Source: DASVRA01 sp036388855 (GTDB lineage: Bacteria > Pseudomonadota > Alphaproteobacteria > Caulobacterales > Caulobacteraceae). From it: a stretch of 64,000 bases of DNA. Each line of letters opens with the position of its first letter. Positions within the stretch are counted from its first letter, which is position 1. Shown one piece after another: positions 44,862 to 61,402 of the stretch. Under the pieces are notes generated by a model. The model was not told the DNA's origin. It worked only from the letters and a program-made list of their open reading frames with translations, and did not search any database. The stretch is from assembly GCA_036388855.1 (NCBI GenBank), contig DASVRA010000013.1:39806-103805 (forward strand). Direction: 5' to 3'. A program made the position numbers and the translations under genes.

Positions 44862-45610
44862 TGCGCGCCGGCGGGCCCGGGCAGGGCGGGGCCGGAGCGC
44901 ACCGGCGCCGGCTGGGCGGCCGGCGCGGCGTTGGTGTTGGCCGCGGCCGGGGCGGGAGCCGGCGCGGGGGCCATGCCGACGCTGGGCGCGGCCGGCGGCG
45001 GCGTCGCGCCGGTGGTCCCGAAATCGACTGAGGGCGCGTTCTGGGCCTGGGCCGAGGCCTGGAACAGCTGCATCGGCTTGGAGCCCGAGTGGACGGTCTT
45101 GGCCCAGATGGCGGTCGGGAAGGTGCGCAGCGAGGTGTTATAGTCGCGCACCGCCTCGTTGTAGTCGCGCCGGGCGATGCCGATGCGGTTCTCCGTGCCC
45201 TCCAGCTGCGACTGCAGCGCCAGGAAGTTCTGGTTCGACCGCAGATCGGGGTAGCGCTCCTGGATCATCATCAGCCGCCCCAGCACGCCCGACAGCCGGT
45301 CCTGCGCCTGGGCGTACTGCTGGAAGGCCTGGGGGTTGGTCAGGGTGGCGGCGTTGACCTGCACCTGGGTGGCGCTGGCGCGCGCCTGCACCACCTCGCG
45401 CAGCACCGTGCGCTCCTGGGCGGCGTAGCCCCGCACCGTCTCCACCAGGTTGGGGATCAGGTCGGCGCGGCGCTGGTACTGCGACTGCACGTCGGCGAAC
45501 TTCGCCTTGGCCGTCTCCTCCTTGGTCGGAATGACGTTGACCCCGCACCCCGCCAGCGCCAGCGGCGCGGCGAGCAGCAGAAGGGGACGAAGCAGGCGGC
45601 GGATGTTCAT
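44858..45610 (-). CDS. LemA family lipoprotein
   Basis: The 250-residue protein has a lipobox LAGC (about Cys21) and the long LemA helical domain (QYQRRADLIPNLVETVRGYA, VQARASATQVQVNAATLTN, LTNPQAFQQYAQAQD, LEGTENRIGIARRDYNEAVR). The C-terminal 70 residues are a low-complexity Ala/Pro stretch. The function of LemA proteins is unknown, but lemA and TPM genes are very often neighbours, as here. The start MNIRRLLRPLLLL at 45608-45610 is chosen over one eleven codons upstream. Confidence 0.93.
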   Translation of the reverse strand: MNIRRLLRPLLLLAAPLALAGCGVNVIPTKEETAKAKFADVQSQYQRRADLIPNLVETVRGYAAQERTVLREVVQARASATQVQVNAATLTNPQAFQQYAQAQDRLSGVLGRLMMIQERYPDLRSNQNFLALQSQLEGTENRIGIARRDYNEAVRDYNTSLRTFPTAIWAKTVHSGSKPMQLFQASAQAQNAPSVDFGTTGATPPPAAPSVGMAPAPAPAPAAANTNAAPAAQPAPVRSGPALPGPAGAQ

Positions 45611-45772
45611 CGGGCGAGGCCTCCAAGCGGTGCAGGGGATCAAATAGCAACGCCGCGCCCCCGCCCCAAGGGCGCCAGTCTCCCTTCAACTGGAGGAAGC
45701 GCGAAGCGCTCGCTCAAGGAAGTGCGAACGATCACCGGCGCAGGGCCGGCGATCGTCTGCTTCCGACCTCGC

Positions 45773-45970
45773 TCAGTGGGACTCGCCGGCCTTCTGCTCG
45801 ACCTGGTCCGCCTGTTGGTTCAGCGCCGTCTCCGTCGCCTCGTTGGAGGTCGCCGCGGCCTGACTCTCCAGGGCGTCGGCCTTGGTCTCCGCCGCCTTGT
45901 CCTGGGCGCTGTTGTTGCACGCGGCCAGCGACAGGGCGGCGCCGGCGGCGATAAGGCAGATGATTCGCAT
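45773..45970 (-). CDS. small Ala/Gln-rich lipoprotein
   Basis: The 65-residue protein has a lipobox LAAC with Cys18, then a helical, charged mature part of 47 residues rich in A, E, Q and T. It could form a coiled coil like other small outer-membrane lipoproteins. No family was recognised. It stands alone between the lemA group and the S9 peptidases. Confidence 0.7.
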   Translation of the reverse strand: MRIICLIAAGAALSLAACNNSAQDKAAETKADALESQAAATSNEATETALNQQADQVEQKAGESH

Positions 45971-46202
45971 TTGTTATCTCCAAGCTACGGTCACGCTTAA
46001 GCGCACGAACCGCGGGATGGTTCAGCTGGTCCGGCCAGTTTTCCCTCGGGCCAGCGCCGAGCAGCCGCTCCAGGCGTGGTAGAGGATCGCCGCTCTGCGG
46101 AAGGCTGGGCAAGACAAGGGCCGGGTCGTCGGCGCGGACTTCGATCAGCTCCGCGGCACGTTCACCGTGCCGTCTTCCGTAGGCTCGCCCCCTGACCGCG
46201 GC

Positions 46203-48095
46203 TCAATCGGGAGGCAGGTTCTTGGCCAGGAAGGCCTCGGTCGCGGCCAGCAGGCGGATGCGGCTGGCCGAGGTCATCAGGTGGTGGTCGTCGCCAGGGA
46301 GCTCCACCAGCTCCGACGCCTTGCCAGCTTCCTTCAGGCGCGCGTGCATCGCCTTGGACTGCTCTGGCGGCACCGTGGTGTCCTGGGCGCTATAGATCAT
46401 CAGCACCGGCCCGCCGATCCGGTCGGCCCCCTGCGCCGGTGAGGTCTTGGCGATCTCCTGGCGGGTGTCGCCGAATTCGCGTGACAGCGAGGCCTTGTCG
46501 ATGTCGAACAGCTTGGCCGTCTGCGCCACCAGCGTTGCCGGGTCGGAGATGCCGTTCACCGACACCGCGCAGCGGTAGCTCTCCGGATAAAGCGTGATCC
46601 CGCGCAGCGCCGCGTAGCCGCCGTAGCTGGAGCCGACGATGCACACCCGCTTGGGATCGGCCACGCCCTTCGCGGCGAGATGGGCCACCCCGTCCAGCAG
46701 GTCGGTCTGCATCTTCCCGGCCCATTCCTGGTCGCCCGCCTTGCGGAACTCGTAGCCCCAGCCGTCCGAGCCGCGGAACTGCGGCTGCAGCACCGCGTAG
46801 CCGCGGCTGGCGATGAACTGCGCCTGCCAGTCGAACTCGCCCTCGTCGCGCGAGGCGGGCCCGCCGTGCGGCAGCACCACCAGCGGCAGGGCCCTGCCCT
46901 CCCGGCCCGGCGGCAGGTGCAGATAGGCAGGGATCTCCAGTCCGTCGCGGGCACGGTAGGTGATGAAGGCGACCTTGCCGAGCTGCCCGGGCTTCAGCTC
47001 CGGGTACTCCTCGCCCAGCACCGACACCTCCTTGCGCCCGGCGTCATAGAGCACCCACCGGGCCGGCGCATCGGCTCCCACCACCCGCATCACCACGCGG
47101 CTGCGGTCGGCCGACCAGCCGGCCGGGTGGACCACCATGCCCTTGAACAGCCGCTCCACGCCCGCGTGGGCGGCGCCTAGCCGCGGGTCGAGCCAGCGGT
47201 AGCGGGTGCGCTCGGCGTTGGACCACACTGCCACGGCGGCGCCCGTGGCCGCGTCGAACAGCACGCCGGCCTCCCCGCTCGGCTCCGGCGGCTCCAGGCT
47301 GGTCGTCGCGCCGTCCTCCAGGCTGGTCCGCCGGACCCGCACGAGGCTGCCGGGGCCGTCCTCCGCCGACCAATAGACCGCGTCCTCGGGGTCGCCGTAG
47401 CCGAGCAGCGACAGGTTGCGCCCATGGTGCGCCGCCACCGTCTTCCAGCCGATGCGGCCCTTCTGCCGGATCGACAGCACCGTCTCGGGTCCGCTTTGGT
47501 CGAGCCTGGCCCTGGGCTTGCCGTCCAGTCCGACCGCGGTGGCGTAGGCCGCGTCGCGCTCCATCAGCGTCCCGCGCCCGGTCGCCACGTCCACCTTCCA
47601 CAGCGCCGGCTCGTCGCCGTCCGCCGCCCCCACATAGGCAATGGGCCGCTCGCCCCCGACCAGGCGGTAGACCGCGAAGGACTGCAGCAGCGAGGCGTCG
47701 CGCGCGTTGTTGAGCAGCCAGCCGTGGCCGCCGCCCTTGCGGTTGACGATCAAGTCGCGGGTGTAGTTGTAGCCATGCTTGCTCCACCCCGGCTTGGCGT
47801 AGGTGGTGATCCGCACCAGCAGGTAGCCGTCGCCGGCCCACCTGACGCCCGACGTCCGCACCGACCCCAGGTCGAGCACCACCGGATCGGGCCGGTCGAT
47901 GCCGGCGATGCTGAGCAGCCGCTTGTCGGCCGTGCCGCTGATCAATGCGATCGCCTGGCCGTCGGGCGAAATGGCCGCACTCTGCACCGCCGGCAGCCGC
48001 CCGAACGCCTCCGGCGGCGGCGGGGCGGCGGCGGCCGGCCCGCTCCAGAGGGCGCCGAGCGCCCCGAGCAAAGCTGCCAGGCTCCGGCGGATCAT
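46203..48095 (-). CDS. S9 family peptidase (prolyl oligopeptidase type), copy 1
   Basis: The 630-residue protein has a signal peptide, an N-terminal beta-propeller-like region and a C-terminal alpha/beta-hydrolase domain. The catalytic serine is in GSSYGGYAAL (around residue 490), the Asp in SAQDTTVPPEQS, and the His in GDDHHLMTS. Such enzymes cleave short proline-containing peptides in the periplasm. The gene lies 27 bases downstream of a paralogue of similar layout, so the pair arose by tandem duplication. Confidence 0.92.
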   Translation of the reverse strand: MIRRSLAALLGALGALWSGPAAAAPPPPEAFGRLPAVQSAAISPDGQAIALISGTADKRLLSIAGIDRPDPVVLDLGSVRTSGVRWAGDGYLLVRITTYAKPGWSKHGYNYTRDLIVNRKGGGHGWLLNNARDASLLQSFAVYRLVGGERPIAYVGAADGDEPALWKVDVATGRGTLMERDAAYATAVGLDGKPRARLDQSGPETVLSIRQKGRIGWKTVAAHHGRNLSLLGYGDPEDAVYWSAEDGPGSLVRVRRTSLEDGATTSLEPPEPSGEAGVLFDAATGAAVAVWSNAERTRYRWLDPRLGAAHAGVERLFKGMVVHPAGWSADRSRVVMRVVGADAPARWVLYDAGRKEVSVLGEEYPELKPGQLGKVAFITYRARDGLEIPAYLHLPPGREGRALPLVVLPHGGPASRDEGEFDWQAQFIASRGYAVLQPQFRGSDGWGYEFRKAGDQEWAGKMQTDLLDGVAHLAAKGVADPKRVCIVGSSYGGYAALRGITLYPESYRCAVSVNGISDPATLVAQTAKLFDIDKASLSREFGDTRQEIAKTSPAQGADRIGGPVLMIYSAQDTTVPPEQSKAMHARLKEAGKASELVELPGDDHHLMTSASRIRLLAATEAFLAKNLPPD

Positions 48096-48122
48096 GCTCC
48101 CGTCCCGCGGCAGGACGCTGTT

Positions 48123-50114
48123 CTACGCCGCCGGCAGCTGTTTGGCTAGAAAAGCTTCCATTGCCTTCAGCACCTGCAGGCGGGTGGCGTAGGTCGACAG
48201 GTGGTGGTCGTCGCCCTCGAGCGTGATCAGCTCCACCGGCTTGCCCGCGCGCGTCATCGCCTGCTGCATCAGCTGTGATTGCCCGTAGGGCACGACCGTG
48301 TCCTGCCGCCCGTGGATCAGCAGCAGCGGAGCCGCGATCCTGCCAGGCTGGCGGGCGGGAGAGGCGGCGACCAGCCCCGCGCCTTCCCCGCCGCTCTCGC
48401 GCCCCAGCACCGTGCGCCAGTAGGTGAGGCCCGAGTTCTCGGCGTCGTAGCTGCGCCGGAACTCGCCGATCAACGACGGCAGGTCCGACACCCCGTTGAT
48501 GGAGACGCCGCAGCGGTAGGCCTGCGGCTGGAAGGCCAGCGAGGCCATGGTCGCATAGCCGCCGTAGCTGCCCCCGGCGACGCAAACGCGCTTGGCGTCG
48601 ACGGTCCCCTGCGCGGCCAGGTGATTGATGCCGTCCACCAGGTCGGTCTGCATCTTGCCGGCCCACTCGCGGTGCCCGGCCCGCTCGAAGTCCTGGCCGA
48701 AGCCGCCCGAGCCGCGGAACTGCGGCCGCAGCACCGCGTAACCGCGGCTGGCCAGGAACTGGGTCAGGAAGTCGAAGCCGTAGTCGTCGCGCGCGGCCGG
48801 CCCGCCGTGCACCAGCACCACCAGCGGCAGCTTGGCGCCGCTCGCCGGTGCGCCGGGCGGCAGGGTGAGGTAGGCGGGGATCTCCAGCCCGTCACGGGCC
48901 TTGTAGGTGATCCAGCTGGTGGTCCCGAGCCGGGCGTCCTTCAGTTCCGGATAGGCTTCGCCGATCGGCGAAAGCTGGCCGGCTGCGGTGTCCAGCAGGT
49001 ACCAAACGGGCGGCTTGTCGGGCGTCTCGGCGCGCAGCACCAGCTTGGTGCGGTCCTGCGACCACTCCACCAGCGTGACCTGCTGGTCCTTGAGCGCCTT
49101 GGCGGCCCGTGCGTAGGCCTTGCCCAAGGTGGGCTCGAGCCACTGGTACTGCGATTTCTCCCCCGCGGTGACGACCGCCACGGGCGCGTCGCTGTATTCG
49201 TCCCAGGCCAGCCCCGCGTCCCGCACCGTGCCGTTCAGCGGCACCGGCTGGGAGGAGCCGTCCGCGAGCAAGCGGCGCACCAGGCTGTAGCCGTCCGCCT
49301 GCTTCTGCAGCAGATAGACGGCATCGTCGGCGCTGGAGTAGCCCAGCAGGGCCGCGCCAATGTCCAGAGGGTCGCGGCTGTTCAGGATCGGCCGCCACGT
49401 GCCGGAGGCTTTCGGCCGCCCCAGCAGGCTGTAGGCGCTCCCCGCCTGGTCTGCGTCATAGCGCAGCCGCGCCTCCCCGCCAGCGTCCACCGCCCACCAT
49501 TCGGTGTCGGCGTTGCCGCGCTCGCTGATGTTGCCCCGGCCGCTCTTGACGTCCACCTTGAACAGCACCGGGGTGAAGGTGTCCTTGCGGGTCCGCAGGC
49601 GGGTGTCGGCGCTGTTGGTCATCACCGCGGAGGAGACGTCCCACCCCTGCACCACCGCGATCGGCTTGGGCCCATGCTCGATCCGCCGGACCGGCAGAGA
49701 CGTGGCGAACTGCGACAGGTCCACGCCGTTGAGCAGCCGGGTCAGCACCTTGCCGTTGGCGTCGACCACCACGTGCCGCTGGAACTGGTAGATGTGCTTG
49801 AGGTCGACGTTGTCGACCAGCAGCGAGGTGTGCACCAGCACGTAATCGTCGCCGGCGAAGCGCACGCTCCGCGTCTTGATGTCGCCCATCGGCAGGGTGG
49901 CGAGCTTGTCGCTGTCCAGCTGGGCGATGTTGACCAGCCGCTGTCCGCCCGCCGTGGTGGTCAGCGTCGCAAGGCGCTGTCCGTTAGGGGAGATGTCGGC
50001 GTCGTCGATCGCCGGCAGGCGGGCGAAAGCCTCCACGGGAGGCGGGGCGCCGAGGGCGCTTCCTCCCGCGCTCAACAACACGGCGGCCGAAGCCGCGGCA
50101 AACAGCATACGCAT
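48123..50114 (-). CDS. S9 family peptidase (prolyl oligopeptidase type), copy 2
   Basis: The 663-residue exported enzyme has the same layout as its downstream paralogue: signal peptide, propeller-like N-terminal region, and hydrolase domain with the catalytic serine in GGSYGGYATM (around residue 515), Asp in GRQDTVVPYGQS and His in GDDHHLSTY. The start at 50112-50114 is preferred, with an AGGGGG ribosome-binding site; a start ten codons upstream is possible. The two copies share the hydrolase motifs but differ much in the propeller, so they probably act on different peptides. Confidence 0.9.
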   Translation of the reverse strand: MRMLFAAASAAVLLSAGGSALGAPPPVEAFARLPAIDDADISPNGQRLATLTTTAGGQRLVNIAQLDSDKLATLPMGDIKTRSVRFAGDDYVLVHTSLLVDNVDLKHIYQFQRHVVVDANGKVLTRLLNGVDLSQFATSLPVRRIEHGPKPIAVVQGWDVSSAVMTNSADTRLRTRKDTFTPVLFKVDVKSGRGNISERGNADTEWWAVDAGGEARLRYDADQAGSAYSLLGRPKASGTWRPILNSRDPLDIGAALLGYSSADDAVYLLQKQADGYSLVRRLLADGSSQPVPLNGTVRDAGLAWDEYSDAPVAVVTAGEKSQYQWLEPTLGKAYARAAKALKDQQVTLVEWSQDRTKLVLRAETPDKPPVWYLLDTAAGQLSPIGEAYPELKDARLGTTSWITYKARDGLEIPAYLTLPPGAPASGAKLPLVVLVHGGPAARDDYGFDFLTQFLASRGYAVLRPQFRGSGGFGQDFERAGHREWAGKMQTDLVDGINHLAAQGTVDAKRVCVAGGSYGGYATMASLAFQPQAYRCGVSINGVSDLPSLIGEFRRSYDAENSGLTYWRTVLGRESGGEGAGLVAASPARQPGRIAAPLLLIHGRQDTVVPYGQSQLMQQAMTRAGKPVELITLEGDDHHLSTYATRLQVLKAMEAFLAKQLPAA

Positions 50115-50200
50115 GCAAGTCCCCCTCGCCGCCAAGGCTAGCAACGGCCAAGCTGCGCCTCAAGCTTGCGAACGCGGGTATGACGCCGTGACGCAGGCGC

Positions 50201-50698
50201 TCAGTCGCGCTCCTCGTCCACCCAGGGGATCAGCCGCCGGTATTCCTCGATCGGATCCAGCAGCGCCGCCTTGAGCCCCCGCTCGATCAGCCAGTAGTCC
50301 TCCACCAGCCGCGCCCGCTGCTCCGCCCCGAAATCGGCCCAGGCGCAGCCGGGAAACAGCCGGTAGGTGTAGGCCCAGTTCCTCGGGTTCAGCAGGTAGC
50401 GCAGCGGCGACAGCACCCCCGCTCCGAACTCCAGCACATGCTGCAGCTCGTGCTGCAGCACGGCCATCTGCCGCTCGTGCCCAGGCGGCGAGAAGTCCTC
50501 CACCGCCCCCGGCCAATAAATCCGCCCCGGCAGCGACAGGATCGGCACATGCCCCCGCCAGAACGACGCCGCCCGCGCCAGCCAAGCTGCCCGCGCCACG
50601 ATCACGGGCTCCACGCCGGCCGCCTTCAGCGCCCGCGCCAATCCTGGGCTGAGCGCCGCCCATTCCCCAGGCGTTAAAGGCCGGACGCCCCGGAGCAC
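50201..50698 (-). CDS. conserved protein with HExxH motif (possible metalloprotease)
   Basis: The roughly 165-residue product contains LQHELQHVLEFG, an HExxH motif as in zinc metallopeptidases, within a segment (LSLPGRIYWPGAVEDFSPPG) seen in short alphaproteobacterial proteins sometimes named vgr-related. The GTG at 50698 is used because the family's RPLTPGEW block follows it closely; a longer frame to 50776 would overlap the upstream gene by 64 bases. No secretion signal is visible. Catalysis is not established. Confidence 0.65.
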   Translation of the reverse strand: MLRGVRPLTPGEWAALSPGLARALKAAGVEPVIVARAAWLARAASFWRGHVPILSLPGRIYWPGAVEDFSPPGHERQMAVLQHELQHVLEFGAGVLSPLRYLLNPRNWAYTYRLFPGCAWADFGAEQRARLVEDYWLIERGLKAALLDPIEEYRRLIPWVDEERD

Positions 50699-50712
50699 GC
50701 GCGATATGCCGT

Positions 50713-50979
50713 TCAGAGCAGCTTGATTGCCGCGAACAGGATACTGGCGATCGCGATCTGACTGCCAATCACCCACTTTAGGAGATCGGAATGAAGCGAC
50801 TGCATCTTCGCTTCAACCCGGTGCTCTGCGGCGTGAAGGTCGGATTTGGTGACGAAAGCGTCGTCACGGAGCGCCAAGGCCTCCGCCAATGTTCCGGAGA
50901 CGCCCTCCGCAACCTTCGGCTCGAGTCCAGCGTCGGCAAGGCGCCGTGCGATCTTCAGGGTGTCGTAGGCGACCGACAT
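50713..50979 (-). CDS. DUF1640/CCDC90-like small membrane-anchored coiled-coil protein
   Basis: The 88-residue protein starts MSVAYDTLKIARRLADAGLE. A charged helical region (VTKSDLHAAEHRVEAKMQSL) precedes one C-terminal membrane helix (WVIGSQIAIASILFAAIKLL). This is the layout of the DUF1640/CCDC90 family, which in eukaryotes includes a regulator of the mitochondrial calcium uniporter; bacterial roles are unknown. The start at 50977-50979 is preferred over one ten codons upstream. Confidence 0.8.
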   Translation of the reverse strand: MSVAYDTLKIARRLADAGLEPKVAEGVSGTLAEALALRDDAFVTKSDLHAAEHRVEAKMQSLHSDLLKWVIGSQIAIASILFAAIKLL

Positions 50980-51007
50980 GGCTTGACCATAGCACCAACT
51001 CACCACC

Positions 51008-51040
51008 AAACGAAAACGGCCCTGGATCGCTCCCGGGCCG
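51008..51040 (-). terminator. rho-independent terminator after rpoC
   Basis: On the minus strand the arms CGGCCC and GGGCCG (51035-51040 and 51017-51022) close a 12-base loop and are followed by TTTTCGTTT. It lies about 30 bases downstream of the rpoC stop and fits the end of the rpoBC transcript. Confidence 0.8.
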
Positions 51041-51068
51041 CTCCGTCAGTCTCAACTCAACGCCAACC

Positions 51069-55301
<4,233 letters not shown>

Positions 55302-55366
55302 CTGGTTTCTTTCCGCGGGTCTTCCCGCTCATCTCTCAATTCGTTTGCCCCGCCGCCCCTTTTTCC

Positions 55367-55480
55367 GCGTCATCCTAGGCCTTGTGCCTAGGACCCATCG
55401 GGGGGCCGCAAGAGCGGCTCAGATCGGCCAACGGCGGCAGGGGGCGCCATGGACCCTAGGCACAAGGCCTAGGGTGACGC
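55367..55480. repeat. REP-like inverted repeat pair between rpoB and rpoC
   Basis: Two near-identical 32-base arms in opposite orientation lie at 55367-55398 and 55449-55480. Each is itself a hairpin with CCTAGGC and GCCTAGG around a CTTGT (or ACAAG) core and a GCGTCA/TGACGC border. The layout is that of a bacterial interspersed mosaic element. A short relative lies at 63639-63663. It sits inside the rpoBC transcript and may affect readthrough or mRNA stability. Confidence 0.85.
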
Positions 55481-55500
55481 CGTAAACCCGCCCCCGCGCC

Positions 55501-59601
<4,101 letters not shown>

Positions 59602-60055
59602 GGTGCTCCTGGCGCGGGGCAGCCGCGCGTCTTGCTCTCTTCATCCACGGCTGACGCACGCGAGGGCTCGCGCGCCGGCCGTCGTCCTAGCGTCCACCCT
59701 CGGCACGGTCCGCCGGCGCCTTAATGAGGCGCCAACGTCCCGCCGGACGCTGGATCGGGCTTCCGCTGCGGGCATGTCGCCCATAGCGAAAGCGCGCCTT
59801 CGCCTGGTCGGAGGGCGGCGGACCAGGCCTCGGCGCGTGAGCGCGCGAATGTTTAAGGATTCGTGCGGAGGCGGCTATATAGCGGGTTTTGGGGAGGATG
59901 GAAGGGGGGAGGTGGACCGCGTTGCCAATGGGCTGCGGTGTCAGAGGAGACGACCCACCACCACCTGATCGCACGAAAACTGTGAAAATTCCCTCTTGAC
60001 AGCAAGTTTGCCGTCGCCTGCTAATAAGTTGCATCGCACGCCGTCGAGGGGCCGA
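59602..60055. other. rpoB leader and divergent promoter region
   Basis: About 450 bases without a gene separate rpoB from the divergent RDD gene. They hold the rpoB promoter and leader on the minus strand. A hairpin formed by the repeated hexamer GGCGCC (59715-59720 and 59728-59733, loop TTAATGA) lies in the leader. No clear sigma-70 boxes for rpoB could be read with confidence. Confidence 0.5.
59996..60024 (+). promoter_or_regulatory. candidate sigma-70 promoter for the RDD gene
   Basis: A perfect -35 box TTGACA (59996-60001) is followed after 17 bases by TGCTAA (60019-60024), with TAATAA slightly further on. The RDD start codon lies about 30 bases downstream. The -10 box is poor, so the call rests mainly on the -35 box and the position. 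Confidence 0.45.
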
Positions 60056-60607
60056 ATGGAAACAATTTTCCCCCCACGGCAACCTCGCTCAGTGGAAAGC
60101 ATTGCCGCTAATGTCGATACAGCGTCCATATTGATACGTCGTTGGGCGGGTTGCTGGATAGACTTTATAGCTTTGGCCGGTGGTGGTGCTGGGTTACTTC
60201 TCCTGTTGTACAAGGTGCCCATCCACCCCGTTTTGGCATCTGCTCCCGCTACGTTGTTCGTTCTTGGCTACTTTCCAGTAACCGAAGGCCGTTGGGGGCG
60301 ATCGCTGGGAAAGCTAATAACCGGGACAATGGTTGTTGATAGATCCGGACGGCCGCCTGGATTTGGGAGGGCAATTGTAAGAACGCTTTTTAGATTCATA
60401 GAAGTAAATCCGTTTTTCTTGGGGGGCGTGCCCGCCGGATTCGTTGTTCTGGCCTCAGCGAGACGTCAGCGCCTGGGGGATATGGTGGCCGGCACGTTTG
60501 TACTTCCTGTTTATGACCTCGATCGTGCCGCAGGACGACTCATTCGGCCTCCTCGCAAAGAGGCAGACAGAGGGCGCCCCAACTTGGATGACGAGCCAGC
60601 AAGCTAG
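60056..60607 (+). CDS. RDD family membrane protein, AT-richer than surroundings
   Basis: The 183-residue protein has the RDD pattern: an early RRWAGCWIDFIALAGGG with Arg and Asp in the first membrane helix, a middle GRSLGKLITGTMVVD, and the late RRQRLGDMVAGTFVL. Three or four membrane segments are predicted. Proposed roles for RDD proteins are transport-related, and one is a sodium/proton antiporter. The start METIFPPRQ has GAGGGG four bases upstream. Composition is AT-richer than in the core genes, so it may be acquired. Confidence 0.85.
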   Translation: METIFPPRQPRSVESIAANVDTASILIRRWAGCWIDFIALAGGGAGLLLLLYKVPIHPVLASAPATLFVLGYFPVTEGRWGRSLGKLITGTMVVDRSGRPPGFGRAIVRTLFRFIEVNPFFLGGVPAGFVVLASARRQRLGDMVAGTFVLPVYDLDRAAGRLIRPPRKEADRGRPNLDDEPAS

Positions 60608-60647
60608 GTCCTGGCTCTGGGCGATTGGGGCAGAGCTCCAGTGACTG

Positions 60648-60704
60648 CTCCCCCACAGAGAGACACCGACCCCTTCACCTCATGGATGATTTTCGCCGGG
60701 CGCG
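60648..60704. repeat. imperfect direct repeat, left copy (flanks DUF559 relic)
   Basis: This stretch, beginning CTCCCCCACAGAGAGACACC, aligns with 61171-61227, which begins CTCCTCCCACAGGGAGAGAG. Both then read ACCCC(C)TTCxCCTCAxGGATGAT and end in a CGCCxGGC-type motif. The copies are about 520 bases apart and lie on either side of the DUF559 domain coding region. The left copy is inside the 3' extension of that frame. Confidence 0.6.
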
Positions 60705-60718
60705 AGCGGCGCCTCAAC

Positions 60719-60741
60719 CCTTCTCCCCTTGCGGGAGAAGG
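60719..60741. repeat. palindromic repeat CCTTCTCCC-CTTGC-GGGAGAAGG
   Basis: Two perfect nine-base arms with a five-base loop form a hairpin at the 3' side of the DUF559 coding region. This CTTCTCCC...GGGAGAAG type is common in alphaproteobacterial intergenic repeats. Confidence 0.7.
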
Positions 60742-61170
60742 CCCTTGGAGGGCCGCTCCCGGTTCGGTGGCCCTGATGATGGCGGCGAGCACCTCCTCGG
60801 GCCGGTTGTGGACGTGGGCATTGGCGAAGCGCAGCACGCGGAAGTTCTGCGACCTCAGCCAATCATTGCGCACCGCGTCGTGATCAGGGTAGTGGAATGG
60901 TCCGTCGCCTCGACGACCAAACGGTGGCGCATGCAGACGAAGTCGACGACATAGCGACCCAGCGGAACCCGGCGGAGGAACTTCAGGCGTTCGAGGCTGC
61001 GGTCGCGCAGGAGCGTCCAGAGAAACCGTTCGGTGGCGGGCGAAGACCTCCGCATGCGCCGCGCGGCGGCAAGGGCGCGCTGGCGTGGAGGTGGCACGGG
61101 AAGTTCTGCCTGCTTTTAACGCCCGGCTCTTCTATTCCTTCCCCCCTGGCCTGGAAAGTTCTCTGGCCAC

Positions 61171-61227
61171 CTCCTCCCACAGGGAGAGAGCACCCCCTTC
61201 GCCTCAGGGATGATCCCGCCCGGCACG
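61171..61227. repeat. imperfect direct repeat, right copy (flanks DUF559 relic)
   Basis: This copy begins CTCCTCCCACAGGGAGAGAG and aligns with 60648-60704 with a few mismatches and single-base gaps. It lies upstream of the DUF559 start, about 175 bases before the RTX gene. Confidence 0.6.
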
Positions 61228-61402
61228 CTTGCCGCCTAAAGGTTGCAGCCCCCGCCATGGATCCCCGCCACAAGACCGGATCAACGCATGAAGGTCGCCG
61301 ACTTCCTCTTGTCCGCTTAGGCCCTGCGCGCAAACGCCGCAGCCCGCGTGGGAATCACGCCGTCTAAGCTCGGCGCTAGCTCAAGTTGGGCTGGGGGGCT
61401 TC

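Larger units (their letters stand above)
60604..61097 (-). pseudogene. DUF559 (Vsr-like endonuclease fold) gene broken by a frameshift
   Basis: The first part, from 61097, reads RSSPATERFLWTLLRDRSLE, then FLRRVPLGRYVVDFVCMRHR and LVVEA. The other frame then continues DGPFHYPDHDAVRNDWLRSQ, NFRVLRFANAHVHNRPEEVL and AAI, exactly the expected DUF559 continuation. The switch is at about 60903-60908, where one base appears to be missing from GAGGCG-ACGGACC. DUF559 proteins have a restriction-endonuclease-like (Vsr/PD-(D/E)XK) fold, and most are uncharacterised. After the domain, the frame runs into a repeat sequence. It may be a true pseudogene or a sequencing error. Confidence 0.8.
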
